Source: JAKVCB01 sp963578605 (lineage in GTDB: Bacteria; Planctomycetota; Planctomycetia; Pirellulales; Lacipirellulaceae). From it: DNA of 64,000 bases. The notes under the pieces are model-generated. The model did not search any database and was not told the origin of the DNA. It saw only the letters and a list, made by a program, of their open reading frames with translations. This document shows, piece after piece, positions 25,921 through 34,768 of this stretch. The stretch is taken from positions 1 through 64,000 of the forward strand of contig CAUZEA010000018.1 of assembly GCA_963578605.1 (NCBI GenBank). Reading direction: 5' to 3'. A program made the translations under genes and the position numbers. The stretch's first letter is position 1. Each line of letters opens with the position of its first letter.

Positions 25921-26169
25921 CTACCGCTTGTAGCCTAACGACTTGATGACCGAAAGCATTTCTTCAAAGGTGATGAACCGGCGACGGTGACGCAGCTTGT
26001 AACCATCAATAGCTTGAGCCAGTTCTGCGGCATCAGGAGAGAGTTCCGAGTGGCTGTTCGTAAATTGGCGACGTTCTCGAATCAGGTTCAAACTCGAGGG
26101 GCGGGTTGTGCGGCGATCGACAAATGTGCACTCACTGGAAGCTGGGGCGGACGGAGTTGAGACAGGCAT
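25921..26169 (-). CDS. Small conserved hypothetical protein
   Basis: An 82-residue basic, soluble protein. The N-terminal half is Ser/Pro/Thr-rich; the C-terminal half carries the ordered part AQAIDGYKLRHRRRFITFEE and then MLSVIKSLGYKR. AAGGAG lies 9 bases before the ATG, one of the better ribosome binding sites in the window, which supports real translation. No named domain. The basic helical end could bind nucleic acid, but this is speculation. Confidence 0.7.
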   Translation of the reverse strand: MPVSTPSAPASSECTFVDRRTTRPSSLNLIRERRQFTNSHSELSPDAAELAQAIDGYKLRHRRRFITFEEMLSVIKSLGYKR

Positions 26170-26230
26170 AACAGGAACTCCTTGGTAGGAAATTTCGGTA
26201 GTGTGGTTTTCGGGAACGAGTTACGCAAAA

Positions 26231-26280
26231 CGCGGGCACTGTTCACGCGGGCCGGGCACTGTTCACGCGGGCACTGTTCA
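26231..26280. repeat. Short direct repeats, three copies of a 15-bp unit
   Basis: CGCGGGCACTGTTCA occurs at 26231 and 26266. An intermediate copy is interrupted by a five-base insertion (CGCGGGCCGGGCACTGTTCA). The array lies in the leader between the 82-aa gene and the TPR lipoprotein. There are no spacers, so this is not a CRISPR. Confidence 0.8.
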
Positions 26281-26367
26281 GTGAAATTAACCACGAAAAT
26301 CTACGTTACGGAAACTATCGGGGCAAAGTTCGCTCCGCGAGGTTTCTATTTTTAACGATTGAAGGGA

Positions 26368-27282
26368 TTAGCGCAGCAAGCTACCTCCGGTTGACTCGGA
26401 ATTACCACCGGTTGACTCGGAAGTTTGTTCCCCAAGTTTTGCCAGAAGCTGCTGGCTGGGGATGTGGAAAGCGTTTACCAGAAGGGCCTCCTGGACAGTC
26501 GTTGCCGCCGCTTCCGGGTGATTTGTCATATATTCTGCCTGTGCCAGCGAGTAAAGTAGATCTGCATCAAGGGGCATTCGTTCCCGGATGGCCAAAAACC
26601 TTATCCGGGCGTCGTCCCAACGGCCTAAGTCCGCCAGGGTTTGGCCCTCCAGCAGCAAGGCAACATTCGGTTCCTCCCCGGGTGAGCAGCTATCCAGCAA
26701 ATGCTGAAGCGTTGTCAGACACCGTTGGTGTTGACCTTGCTGTCGGTAAAGGGTTGCCATATCAAGGAGAACATGTGTGGTACCTGGCGAAAACTGAAGT
26801 GCACGCTGCAAATCGGCCAACGCACGTTTTGGTTCGTCAAGCTCTGTGTAGACCCGCCCCCGCAGAGCCCAGGCCGACGCTAGCCGCGAATCGAATCCAA
26901 GCGCCTGGTCGGCTCGCTCGAGGGCCCGATCGACAGCACCCATCTCTAACAACATTTCGCCGCCGCGAACGGTCATCGTCGCGTCTAACGAATCAAGTCG
27001 GATCGCAGTTTCAATTTGCAGAAGGGCTTCGTCCTTGGTGCCATGTTCCCAAAGTAGTTCGGCCAGCTGGTATCGGCTCGCCGCGTCCGTTGGTGAAACC
27101 TCTATCGCCTTCCGCAGCAGGACTTCAGCTTTGTCCCATTGACCTGCTTCCACGGCGGTAGCACCTTGACGCGAAAGCTCGCGGCAGGTCGCGACCGCCT
27201 CGGGGACCGCACCGCGATGACGCATCGACGCGCATCCCCCAAGGATAATAAGCCCGGCAGACAATAAAACAGCGTACCGCAT
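26368..27282 (-). CDS. TPR-repeat lipoprotein
   Basis: A 304-residue protein. MRYAVLLSAGLIILGGCASM is a lipoprotein signal with lipobox LGGC (Cys17). Tetratricopeptide repeats then fill about residues 35-290: AVEAGQWDKAEVLLRKAIEV, ASRYQLAELLWEHGTKDEAL, ASAWALRGRVYTELDEPKRA and DMATLYRQQGQHQRCLTTLQ. The C-terminus contains a small duplicated SESTGG motif matching a direct repeat in the DNA. The frame is open far upstream (to 27648), but the lipoprotein signal fixes the start. Probably an outer-membrane-associated scaffold; partner unknown. Confidence 0.82.
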   Translation of the reverse strand: MRYAVLLSAGLIILGGCASMRHRGAVPEAVATCRELSRQGATAVEAGQWDKAEVLLRKAIEVSPTDAASRYQLAELLWEHGTKDEALLQIETAIRLDSLDATMTVRGGEMLLEMGAVDRALERADQALGFDSRLASAWALRGRVYTELDEPKRALADLQRALQFSPGTTHVLLDMATLYRQQGQHQRCLTTLQHLLDSCSPGEEPNVALLLEGQTLADLGRWDDARIRFLAIRERMPLDADLLYSLAQAEYMTNHPEAAATTVQEALLVNAFHIPSQQLLAKLGEQTSESTGGNSESTGGSLLR

Positions 27283-27514
27283 AAAGCTCGCATACAACCT
27301 TACAAGGAGTGCTGGCTTGGTCGATGGGCCGCGACTGGCACGCAAGAGCCTGCAGAACGGGGTGTGGCCGTGATCAAACCGTACCGTAGAAGTCGTGCGG
27401 AGGGTAGCTTTCCGCGGGACCGTCGGCAATGTCAGCTTGATGGAGTCGCTGACACCACCCCACTGTGTGACGATAAACTGTTTCCCGCGATGCTGGCAGA
27501 TGGTAAGGTATTGT

Positions 27515-27958
27515 ATGCCTGGATTTTTTGACCAATTCGGAATTCGTTTTGAATTCCCAGAGAACTGGGAAGTCGATGCGCCGGCAGAAGCTGCGGGTAA
27601 TATTTCAATCACGGTCAGCAGCCCCGACACGGCTTTTTGGTCTCTCACGCGTTACCATGGCACGGTGAACCCTACCGAGCTACTGGAACAAGTGCTGGCA
27701 GCGATGAAGGATGAATATGCTTTTCTCGAGTTCGACACTGCTGCTGACGAGGTCGAGGATCAACCGATGGTTGGCTACGATATCAACTTCTTTTGTCTCG
27801 ATCTTTCCAATACGGCGTGGTTCCGGGGATTTCAACGCGAAGGAACAACCTACCTGTTGTTTTGCCAGGCAGAAGATCGTGAGATGGAGCGAGTCCAACC
27901 TGTTTTACAAGCAATGACGGTCAGCTTGCTGCGGAATGGCGAGGCTCGAGGAATTTAA
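27515..27958 (+). CDS. Conserved hypothetical protein
   Basis: A 147-residue soluble protein. It begins MPGFFDQFGIRFEFPENWEV, followed by ISITVSSPDTAFWSLTRYHG, a VLAAMKDEYAFLEFD segment and a C-terminal EDREMERVQPVLQAMTVSLL. The layout (beta-rich start, Trp-rich centre, final amphipathic helix beginning MERVQPVLQAM) resembles stress/PsbP-like or DcrB-like small alpha-beta proteins, but I cannot place it in a family. The frame opens at 27395; the ATG at 27515 starts the ordered sequence. It is divergent from the TPR lipoprotein with 232 bases between. Confidence 0.7.
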   Translation: MPGFFDQFGIRFEFPENWEVDAPAEAAGNISITVSSPDTAFWSLTRYHGTVNPTELLEQVLAAMKDEYAFLEFDTAADEVEDQPMVGYDINFFCLDLSNTAWFRGFQREGTTYLLFCQAEDREMERVQPVLQAMTVSLLRNGEARGI

Positions 27959-28536
27959 CAAAGGGCTGTCGGGGACGCAAACGATGGGTCTGCCGATTTG
28001 TGCGCACCGCCTTGATAGCTGCGATTTTTCCCGGTTTTGCAACTCTTACACAGTTGGCCGACCGACTCACCACCGCTGGAAGTGTCGTCGATGTTTGTGG
28101 GTGGGCGGAATTTTCCGCGTTTTTCACCCGATCACGCAACTTGTTTTTCCCGTGATGGCACTGCGTCACGCAGTTGGCACGGGGATTGCTACTCTAATCG
28201 CCCGATGAGGGTCGTTAAGGCCGGATCGGTGCGATACCCCGCAGGCGCCGACCCACCCCCCCTTCATGTGGGTTAGATCCTTCGTGAAATAGAGGTTGGC
28301 ACCGCGTTGACTTCGGTCTTCCTGGTTGACGGCACTCGCGACTACTCGACTGGGCAGATTCTGCCGCTGATTCGCCGGGGTTGGGCGATTTTACCCGTCA
28401 CGGGAAACGGCACACATCCCAGTACTTTGACGAGAACTGCTTCGCGTCGCTTGGGCGACACCGCAGCTCCGGCACAGGTTGATCAGGACTGCGCCGCGGC
28501 GTGACCCTGGAAAGGGAAAGTAGCTTCTCACCGAGC
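27959..28536. other. 578-base region with no recognised gene
   Basis: It contains several short frames, the best being plus 28307-28504 (65 residues), but none has a domain or a good ribosome binding site. No tRNA, RNase P, SRP or tmRNA core motif is visible. It ends in the hairpin at 28537-28580. A structured plus-strand RNA ending at that hairpin cannot be excluded. Confidence 0.4.
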
Positions 28537-28580
28537 AAAGGATCCGGTTGGCTGCCCTCGCAGGGCCAACCGGGTCCTTT
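28537..28580 (-). terminator. Intergenic terminator-like hairpin
   Basis: A 16-bp stem (AAAGGATCCGGTTGGC paired with its near complement, one G-U wobble) with a 12-base loop. It lies 28 bases beyond the stop of the minus-strand SDR gene. T residues close the stem on both strands, so it could work in either direction; the long T-run of a classical terminator is short here. Confidence 0.65.
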
Positions 28581-28608
28581 TGGTTTGCGCCAACGCCAGC
28601 CGTAAAGT

Positions 28609-29439
28609 TCAGTCGGCGGTTGTCTTCCTCAAGAGCCAATCACCAAGCCTGGGTGAGATTTGCGACAATGCAAACAAAAGGCGGGATTTTCGGGGAACAA
28701 TCAGTTCGATTTGCCGGCGTTCACACGCCTGCAGAATTTGATCCGCCAACCACCGCGGGTCGATTTTTCGGATTCGAGCACCACCCCCGGCCTGGCTTGC
28801 GGCAGGAGGCAAATCAGCCGCCTGTTCGTCGTATCGTCCTGCGGCACCAGCCCCGGCGAACGGCCCTGGGCAGACCAACAACACGTGCGGGCCGGTTGTA
28901 CCCCACTGCAGTCTCAACTGCTGTGCGTAGGCTGCCACGGGAAACTTACTGGCCGGATAGGCTCCCATGTAGCGTGGCGCGACCTTGCTGGCCAACGAGC
29001 CAATCAGTACGACGTGCCCACCACTGGCAACTAGCGGATCTGCCAGATGCTGAGTTACTTGTGTTATTGCCAGAAAGTTGACTTCCCATAACTGGCGGTG
29101 TTGTTCGGGTGTGGTTGCGAGGATTTCACCGCGCATCGATCGCCCCGCAGCGTGGCAAAGGAGGTCGACGCCGCCCAACTCTTGCTGTGTCGCCTTGACG
29201 ATCCGCTGGACATCGTCACTTTGCGTGACATCCGCTGTCAGGGTTGCCACGTCGCCACCACGCTGCTGCAACTGATTGGCCACCGCGAGCAACGCGGCCT
29301 CGCCACGGGCAATCAGCAGCACGCGGGCACCTCGCGAAACGAGTGACTCGGCAAGAACTTTTCCCAGCCCGCTCGAAGCTCCCGTGACGACCGCACGTTT
29401 GCCACTCCAATAACCGGTATCCGTCGGGGATTTGCTCAT
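28609..29439 (-). CDS. Short-chain dehydrogenase/reductase
   Basis: A 276-residue NAD(P)-dependent oxidoreductase of the classical SDR family. The nucleotide-binding TGASSGLG is near residue 19, followed by a VNFLAIT element. The catalytic Ser is in LIGSLASKV and the YxxxK is YPASK (SKVAPRYMGAYPASK). The C-terminal region with PGPFAGAGAAGRYD and LSQISPRLGDWLLR resembles membrane-associated SDRs. Substrate is unknown. It runs in the same direction as the DUF6174-like gene 56 bases upstream. Confidence 0.88.
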   Translation of the reverse strand: MSKSPTDTGYWSGKRAVVTGASSGLGKVLAESLVSRGARVLLIARGEAALLAVANQLQQRGGDVATLTADVTQSDDVQRIVKATQQELGGVDLLCHAAGRSMRGEILATTPEQHRQLWEVNFLAITQVTQHLADPLVASGGHVVLIGSLASKVAPRYMGAYPASKFPVAAYAQQLRLQWGTTGPHVLLVCPGPFAGAGAAGRYDEQAADLPPAASQAGGGARIRKIDPRWLADQILQACERRQIELIVPRKSRLLFALSQISPRLGDWLLRKTTAD

Positions 29440-29495
29440 GGGGTTTCGTTAGTTCGGCGAGCCCGGATCGTGGTCCGCGAATTATGCACAATCAT

Positions 29496-30074
29496 TCAGG
29501 GATCCTTCGGCTGGAAGAGAGTAACGTGCCAATACACCTCCGGCCCGCCACCAAAGACAGCGCGGTGAAATCGGGCCGGATATCCGTAATGCGGATCGAA
29601 TTCGGCCTTCAACCAAAGTTTGGTGCCGTGTTCTGCCTGCATCTCGCGCTCGGGATCTTCCGCTAGTTCAATTTCCCGCTCGATGGTTTCAAACATACCG
29701 GGTACCGACCAAACGTCCCAAGTTCTTTGCTGTGAGGGTATTTGTCCGTCCCGAACCATTTTCGTTACCACCTGCTTCCGGACCTCCACTTGTACGGTTC
29801 CAGCTCGATTGCCCTCGATTTTGACATCCATGTCGTAATTGGCTGGTCCGTTCGTATGCCAGCGTTGCTCCGCGGCTTGGAGCCTTGCCGGAGTGAGGGC
29901 TGGTAGTCTTCGGGCGACCGCAAAGCGGAGCATGGCGGCCACGGCGAGCAAAACAATCAGACCACTCCCCGCAAGGATTACCAGGGGCCGTAGTTTGCTC
30001 GTTGGTTTTGCGGACCTGGTTTCGCCAGGTGGGTTATCACTGGCTATCGGGTTGTCATCTATTCGGTTCGGCAT
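29496..30074 (-). CDS. Single-pass membrane protein, DUF6174-like
   Basis: A 192-residue protein. The first 30 residues are polar (IDDNPIASDNPPGETRSAKP), followed by one transmembrane helix at about 31-52 (VILAGSGLIVLLAVAAMLRF). The outer domain then reads RWHTNGPANYDMDVKIEGN. It ends with EREIELAEDPE and LWLKAEFDPHYGYPARFHRA, with Trp/Tyr-rich strands. This resembles DUF6174-type domains in the W..NGP.NYD opening and the DP.YGYP ending. Function unknown. The start is the first ATG of the frame; there is no signal peptidase site. Confidence 0.65.
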   Translation of the reverse strand: MPNRIDDNPIASDNPPGETRSAKPTSKLRPLVILAGSGLIVLLAVAAMLRFAVARRLPALTPARLQAAEQRWHTNGPANYDMDVKIEGNRAGTVQVEVRKQVVTKMVRDGQIPSQQRTWDVWSVPGMFETIEREIELAEDPEREMQAEHGTKLWLKAEFDPHYGYPARFHRAVFGGGPEVYWHVTLFQPKDP

Positions 30075-30327
30075 GGACGTGTTGTAGCAAATTCACCCGG
30101 CTATGAGGACCAAGCGTTCTGCAAGTGGAAAGCTGGTTTTCCACCGCTGCGGTTTAAGGAGGTTAAACTGGCGTGAAATTTTTTTCGTTTGTCACAACCA
30201 CTGGAATCGGCCAGTGATACTACAAGAAGACCATATTCCCATCCCCACCGACAGGGGCCGTAACAGGTTCCTTGGAAAAATGGTTTACGATCTGGCAATG
30301 GATCCCTCGGCACATTTGTTGGACGGC

Positions 30328-30850
30328 ATGCACACGTTGCAAAATTCCCAGCAACGCTCCCGCACGAAAATCGTCGCGACGGTTGGCCCTGCATCTCCCC
30401 AGCCCAGGGCAGTTGGCTGGATCAACTCAGGCAGGTGTGGATCTCTTTAGCCTCAACACGGCCCATGCCGGGTGTGGGTGAGCAGTATGTTTCGCGAGGT
30501 CAACGATCGAATTGGCTCTCCCATTGCTATCCTGATCGACCTGGTAAGTCCCAGGATGTGCCTGAAGCAAGTCCTGCAATGGGGCTTTCGCAACATCGCG
30601 GCTAGTGCCAACCGTCGCCGCCAGTTCGTCGGAAGAAATCTTGCGGTCGTTGTGCCTGCGCTGGGGTATCACCTCCTGGTGTGGTGCTCCAACCTGCAAT
30701 CTGCAGGGCTTGACTCGTCATGCCGCTCGCTGGGCTTGTGAAGTCGGCTTCGGCAAGCCAGACGGTCGGATTGTCATTGTGGGTGGATTGCACCTGGTCG
30801 CCGAACCTCGAGCAGCGGAAAAAGGCCTTGCACGTCACGGTTTTTGTGCT
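30328..30850 (+). pseudogene. pyk: Degraded pyruvate kinase remnant
   Basis: N- and C-terminal pyruvate kinase fragments in different plus-strand frames with the middle missing. The N-terminus reads RTKIVATVGPAS near 30361, the universal start of the family. A frameshift moves to QAGVDLFSLNTAHAG near 30432 (family: EAGVDVFRLNFSHG). A further frame change gives RIGSPIAILIDLVSPRM near 30506 (family: GRPVAILLDLQGPKIRL). Then a jump to C-terminal sequence: LRSLCLRWGITS near 30645 and ACEVGFGKPDGRIVIVGG near 30735 (family: LGLVKPGDRVVVTAG). An intact enzyme is about 470 residues; only about 170 codons remain, so roughly 900 bases are lost. No function is expected. It overlaps the convergent 30835 gene only at its very end. 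Confidence 0.8.
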
Positions 30851-31701
30851 ACCTCAGGGACGTCTTCCAGTAGTCTTTCTTTCATTTGCATTACGTAATG
30901 CATGCTGCTGGTGGGACCGGCGTATCCGAGCACGCGTCGATCGACCTTCATTTCCTGCGAGAGAATCCGACCCGCTGCGATATCAAATCTGACGGTGCCA
31001 TTCATGAACCGCTGAATGAGTTGAGCTTCGAGATAGGCATTGATTGGCGACAAGATCTGATAGCTGAGCTCAATAGTTGCCACGTCGTGCTTGACATCCT
31101 TCAACTTGTAATGTCGGCGGGCTTGAATAGCCCGGGTGCCTCCTTCTTTCAACTGTACTGTAACACGCAGCGGTTCGTCCCAGGTTTCATCGATCGCGAC
31201 CGGTTCTTCAGGAAGTTGCACGGTGATGAGCGCATCGGGGTCAGCCGCCGGTTGATGGATCTGCATTTTGCGATCCAGGATTTCCCCCTGGGGAGACATC
31301 CGCAGAATGCTGATTGGTACGCCTACCGCCCTGGCTGCATCTTCAAATCCGGGAGGAGGAATTTTGTCTTTCGTGCTATCGTAGATTTGGTTATCCAGAT
31401 CAGGCAGCCGGTTCTTCATGTAGACCTGTTCAACCATGTTCATCAGTTCGATCTGGTCGTCCGGTAGGACATCGAGAATCCGCCACGCCTTCACGGATTT
31501 GGTTTCGCTGGTTGCCAGTTGTGTTTCTTTGTCGATCGTGTTACGGATCGACATGCGGTGTTCGACCTCATACCGGATGACGTCGCCGGTCGAGAACTTG
31601 TAGATCAGGTCGTACTTCGTGTCCCCACCGTGAGAAGCAGTGGTGGTTGATAAAACGAATACGAAAGCAGCACAGTGGCCAGAAACATAAGAGCGATTCA
31701 T
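30835..31701 (-). CDS. Exported hypothetical protein
   Basis: A 288-residue protein. MNRSYVSGHCAAFVFVLSTT is a signal peptide followed by HGGDTKYDLIYKFSTGDVIR. The mature part is beta-rich with repeated hydrophilic strands (YEVEHRMSIRNTIDKETQLA, LDVLPDDQIELMNMVEQVYM, WDEPLRVTVQLKEGGTR). It has a late helix, VMQMKERLLEDVP. It resembles planctomycete periplasmic proteins of the DUF6263 kind, which is a weak impression only. The frame is open to 32214 but the upstream part is antisense to nadK; 31701 is fixed by the signal peptide. It lies 149 bases after nadK. Confidence 0.72.
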   Translation of the reverse strand: MNRSYVSGHCAAFVFVLSTTTASHGGDTKYDLIYKFSTGDVIRYEVEHRMSIRNTIDKETQLATSETKSVKAWRILDVLPDDQIELMNMVEQVYMKNRLPDLDNQIYDSTKDKIPPPGFEDAARAVGVPISILRMSPQGEILDRKMQIHQPAADPDALITVQLPEEPVAIDETWDEPLRVTVQLKEGGTRAIQARRHYKLKDVKHDVATIELSYQILSPINAYLEAQLIQRFMNGTVRFDIAAGRILSQEMKVDRRVLGYAGPTSSMHYVMQMKERLLEDVPEVAQKP

Positions 31702-31850
31702 CGGTATGCATCCTTGCGTTCGAAAGCTAACGGCGGGTCGGTGCTGATTTCCCGAGGCACTCATGTTCCCGCGGGGCTGGTTGGGCTGGCGAGTTAAAGT
31801 CGGCCGGGCTTCGACTCGACAGCTTGCGGGAAGGTGGACCTTGAATACGG

Positions 31851-32705
31851 TTACTCGGTGAGTTTCAGGTGTCCTCCCCACCCCATTTTTTCGCGCAGCG
31901 TACGATAGTATCCCTGCCCGGCCACCTCCACCATTTGGAAGCGTGCTGTCGAACGTACGATGCGCACCCGATCTTCGCCTGTGAGCGAGCCTTGTACACG
32001 ACCGTCGATGACCAGCGACGTTCCTTGATTGGGCTGGGGAACGGCCACTTCGTAAAGGCGATCTGCCGTGTCGACCACCGGGCGATTTGTGAGTGTGTGC
32101 GGGCTGATCGGCGAGACCACAAAGGCCTGCAGGTTCTTGCGCAGAATGGGACCCCCCGCCGACAAACTGTGTGCCGTCGATCCTACCGGGGTGCTGACGA
32201 TCAAACCGTCGCAACTATAGGTGGTGGCCAAATCTCCGTCAACGTAAAGCTGTATATCAATCATTGCGAATGGTGGGCCTGCTAGCACGGTGACCTCGTT
32301 CAGTCCCAGCAACGGCTCGTTCGACTTACCACCACGGATGATGCTGCACTCAAACATCAGATGTTCGATCACCCGATACCTGCCAGCCGCGACCTCCGGT
32401 AGCATGACCTCAAGTTCGTCCGGCTGGAGGCCTGCCAGAAATCCGAGATTGCCGAGATTGACACCGATCACAGGTAGCTGACGGTGGGCCATTTGATGTG
32501 CGGCCCGAAGCATCGAGCCATCGCCACCCATCACGATGACCAGATCGGCGTCGCAGGAAGAAAGGTCTTCACGAAAATCGAGCGAAACGGCGACAACTTT
32601 CAGATGTTTTTCGACGATCGGTCGAAATTGCTCAACGGCTGCCCGCATTGGATCGCGGGTGCCATCGGCGAGAATTATGACCCGTTGAGCGGTGGAGGTT
32701 GACAT
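31851..32705 (-). CDS. nadK: NAD kinase
   Basis: Phosphorylates NAD to NADP in the cytoplasm. The 284-residue protein has the family GGDG motif in VIVMGGDGSML, the LGNLGFLA element, an NE motif in LLGLNEVTVL, and the C-terminal STPVGSTAHSLSAGGPI block, followed by SPHTLTNRPVV and IDGRVQG. The start is the ATG at 32705 (MSTSTAQRVIILADG); an upstream ATG at 32768 adds 21 unrelated residues. It is the next gene after dxs, 122 bases downstream on the same strand, so it may extend the isoprenoid operon. NADPH supply links it to several neighbours, but that is general. Confidence 0.94.
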   Translation of the reverse strand: MSTSTAQRVIILADGTRDPMRAAVEQFRPIVEKHLKVVAVSLDFREDLSSCDADLVIVMGGDGSMLRAAHQMAHRQLPVIGVNLGNLGFLAGLQPDELEVMLPEVAAGRYRVIEHLMFECSIIRGGKSNEPLLGLNEVTVLAGPPFAMIDIQLYVDGDLATTYSCDGLIVSTPVGSTAHSLSAGGPILRKNLQAFVVSPISPHTLTNRPVVDTADRLYEVAVPQPNQGTSLVIDGRVQGSLTGEDRVRIVRSTARFQMVEVAGQGYYRTLREKMGWGGHLKLTE

Positions 32706-32827
32706 CGGCTGGTGACCTGTGGGGGGCACAATTTCATGACGAACCGGAGGGTTTGCTTTGTCAAACAAAGCTTTACGCGAGGTCGCCAGATCCTTGGCTC
32801 TGTTTTACGTTTAAGTGTGTGAGGCAA

Positions 32828-34768
32828 TTATTCGTAAAGTTTGGTTTGACCAGATACAAGTTTGGTTTGGTCATCGGCAAGTGTTCGGCAAGCTTGCGCG
32901 ATTCCTGCGGCATCCAGTCCCAAATCGGCAAGCAATTCGCCTCGTTCTCCATGCTCAATAAAGCGATCCGGGATCCCGAGTCGCTGAATTTGGCAGGGTT
33001 CGATTTGAGCTTCGGTCACGGCCTCAAGCACGGCGGAACCGAATCCACCGGCCAGGGCAGCCTCTTCGACGGTCACCAGAAATCCGGTCTCGCAGGCAGC
33101 ACGGCAAATCGTTTTTGTATCGAGTGGTTTCACAAAGCGAGCATTGATCACACCAACATCCAAGTCTTCTTTCTCCAGCAGTTCAGCGGCGGCCAGGCAT
33201 GTCGGCAGTAGTGCCCCGCAGGAAACGATCGTCCCATCACGTCCCCAATGAAAGATCTCACTAACCCCGAGTTCAAGGGGAGTCCGATCACCTTCGAGCA
33301 GTTTTGCGGTGCCTTTGGGATAACGAATTGCGCACGGACTGTCATGCTGAATCGCGAACTGAAGCATTGCCGGGAGATCATATTCATCTCCCGGCGCCAT
33401 GATGACCATGTTCGGAAACAACCTCATGTAGCCAAGGTCAAATATACCGTGATGGGTGGGGCCATCGGGTCCAGCCAGGCCGGCACGGTCGAGCAAGAAG
33501 GTGACGGGTAAATTCTGGAGGGCGACTTCCTGGAAGATTTGGTCGAAAGCACGTTGGAGGAACGTGCTGTAGATATCAACGATTGGTCGCAACCCGACTT
33601 TGGCCTGTCCCGCGGCGAAGGCGACCGTGTGCCCTTCACAAATACCGGTATCGAAGAAGCGATCGGGATGCAAGTCGCGGATTCGTTCCAACAGGGTACC
33701 TTGGCACATGGCGGCAGTCATAACGGTCACATCGGTGTTGACCGACATTTGTTGGAGAATTGCTTCAGAAGCGACGTGGGTAAACCCGCGGGACGAGGAT
33801 TTCTTCATTTCCACAATACGATTCTCGCTACGTTCGAATTGTGGGGGCGAGTGGAATAGCACGGGATCTTCGCTGGCTGGTTGAAAACCATGACCCTTTT
33901 CCGTAACCACGTGCAGGAGCACAGGCCCTTTAACTTTCTTGACCATGCGCAGGTACTTGCGGAGCAAGCCAATGTCATGGCCATCGATCGGGCCAATGTA
34001 TCGAAAGCCCAGCTCTTCGAACAACATTCCACCGTGCAGGCCTGCTTTGGCTGCTTCTTTAACCTGTGTCAAGAAGCGTTCGGCTGGATCTCCCAGCAAA
34101 GGCACCTTGTCGAGCACGTTTATGACCCGCTCTTTGAACCCCGAGTAGGACCGGTGCATTCGCAGGCGATCGAGGTAATCTGCGATCCCACCGACGCGAG
34201 GACAGATTGACATCTTGTTGTCGTTGAGCACTACGAGCAGCCGGTCACCAAGCTTCCCGGCATTGTTCATGGCTTCGTAGACGATTCCAGAGGGGAACGC
34301 ACCGTCACCGACCACGGCAACACTCCAGCGATCTTCGTCTTCCTTCCGCAGATGGTCCCCGGTCATCAGACCGAGCGCGGTTGAAACACTTGCCCCGGCA
34401 TGACCGGTCATGAACAAGTCGTATTCGCTTTCGTGCGGATTAGGGTATCCCATCAACCCACCCTTGGTCCGCATGGTATCGAATTGCGAAAACCGGCCAG
34501 TGATCAGTTTGTGGGGATAGATCTGATGTCCCGTATCCCAAATCAAGTGATCGTGAAGAAAGTCAAACGTTTGATGCAGGGCGAGGCACAACTCGACGAC
34601 GCCCAAGTTCGAGGCGAAGTGCGCGCTTCGGCAACTAATAAGATTGCAAAGCACCTCTCGCATTTCACCCGCTAATCGCTCTAGTTCAATGAGCGAAAGC
34701 CGGTGCAGGTCGCGCGGCGATTCGATCGTGGTAAGGATCGGCGTTTTCTTTGCAGTCAATTCGCTCAT
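32828..34768 (-). CDS. dxs: 1-deoxy-D-xylulose-5-phosphate synthase (Dxs)
   Basis: Condenses pyruvate with glyceraldehyde 3-phosphate, the first step of the MEP isoprenoid pathway. The 646-residue enzyme has the expected transketolase features: DTGHQIYPHKLITGR near the N-terminus, FMTGHAGASVSTALG, the thiamine diphosphate motif VVGDGAFPSGIVYEAMNNAG, and DGHDIGLLRKYL. Later blocks are YSTFLQRAFDQIFQEVALQN, DRAGLAGPDGPTHHG and YPKGTAKLLEG. The C-terminus ends with a small duplication (QTKL.SGQTKL). The ATG at 34768 overlaps the ispA stop as ATGA, so the two are coupled. An ATG one codon earlier (34771) is also possible. Confidence 0.96.
   Translation of the reverse strand: MSELTAKKTPILTTIESPRDLHRLSLIELERLAGEMREVLCNLISCRSAHFASNLGVVELCLALHQTFDFLHDHLIWDTGHQIYPHKLITGRFSQFDTMRTKGGLMGYPNPHESEYDLFMTGHAGASVSTALGLMTGDHLRKEDEDRWSVAVVGDGAFPSGIVYEAMNNAGKLGDRLLVVLNDNKMSICPRVGGIADYLDRLRMHRSYSGFKERVINVLDKVPLLGDPAERFLTQVKEAAKAGLHGGMLFEELGFRYIGPIDGHDIGLLRKYLRMVKKVKGPVLLHVVTEKGHGFQPASEDPVLFHSPPQFERSENRIVEMKKSSSRGFTHVASEAILQQMSVNTDVTVMTAAMCQGTLLERIRDLHPDRFFDTGICEGHTVAFAAGQAKVGLRPIVDIYSTFLQRAFDQIFQEVALQNLPVTFLLDRAGLAGPDGPTHHGIFDLGYMRLFPNMVIMAPGDEYDLPAMLQFAIQHDSPCAIRYPKGTAKLLEGDRTPLELGVSEIFHWGRDGTIVSCGALLPTCLAAAELLEKEDLDVGVINARFVKPLDTKTICRAACETGFLVTVEEAALAGGFGSAVLEAVTEAQIEPCQIQRLGIPDRFIEHGERGELLADLGLDAAGIAQACRTLADDQTKLVSGQTKLYE

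Noticed and set aside
26231..26280. Short repeats considered as a CRISPR
   Set aside because: Units are only 15 bases and there are no unique spacers or cas genes.
28307..28504. 65-residue plus-strand frame ahead of a hairpin
   Set aside because: Weak start, no family; could be part of an RNA, not supported as protein.
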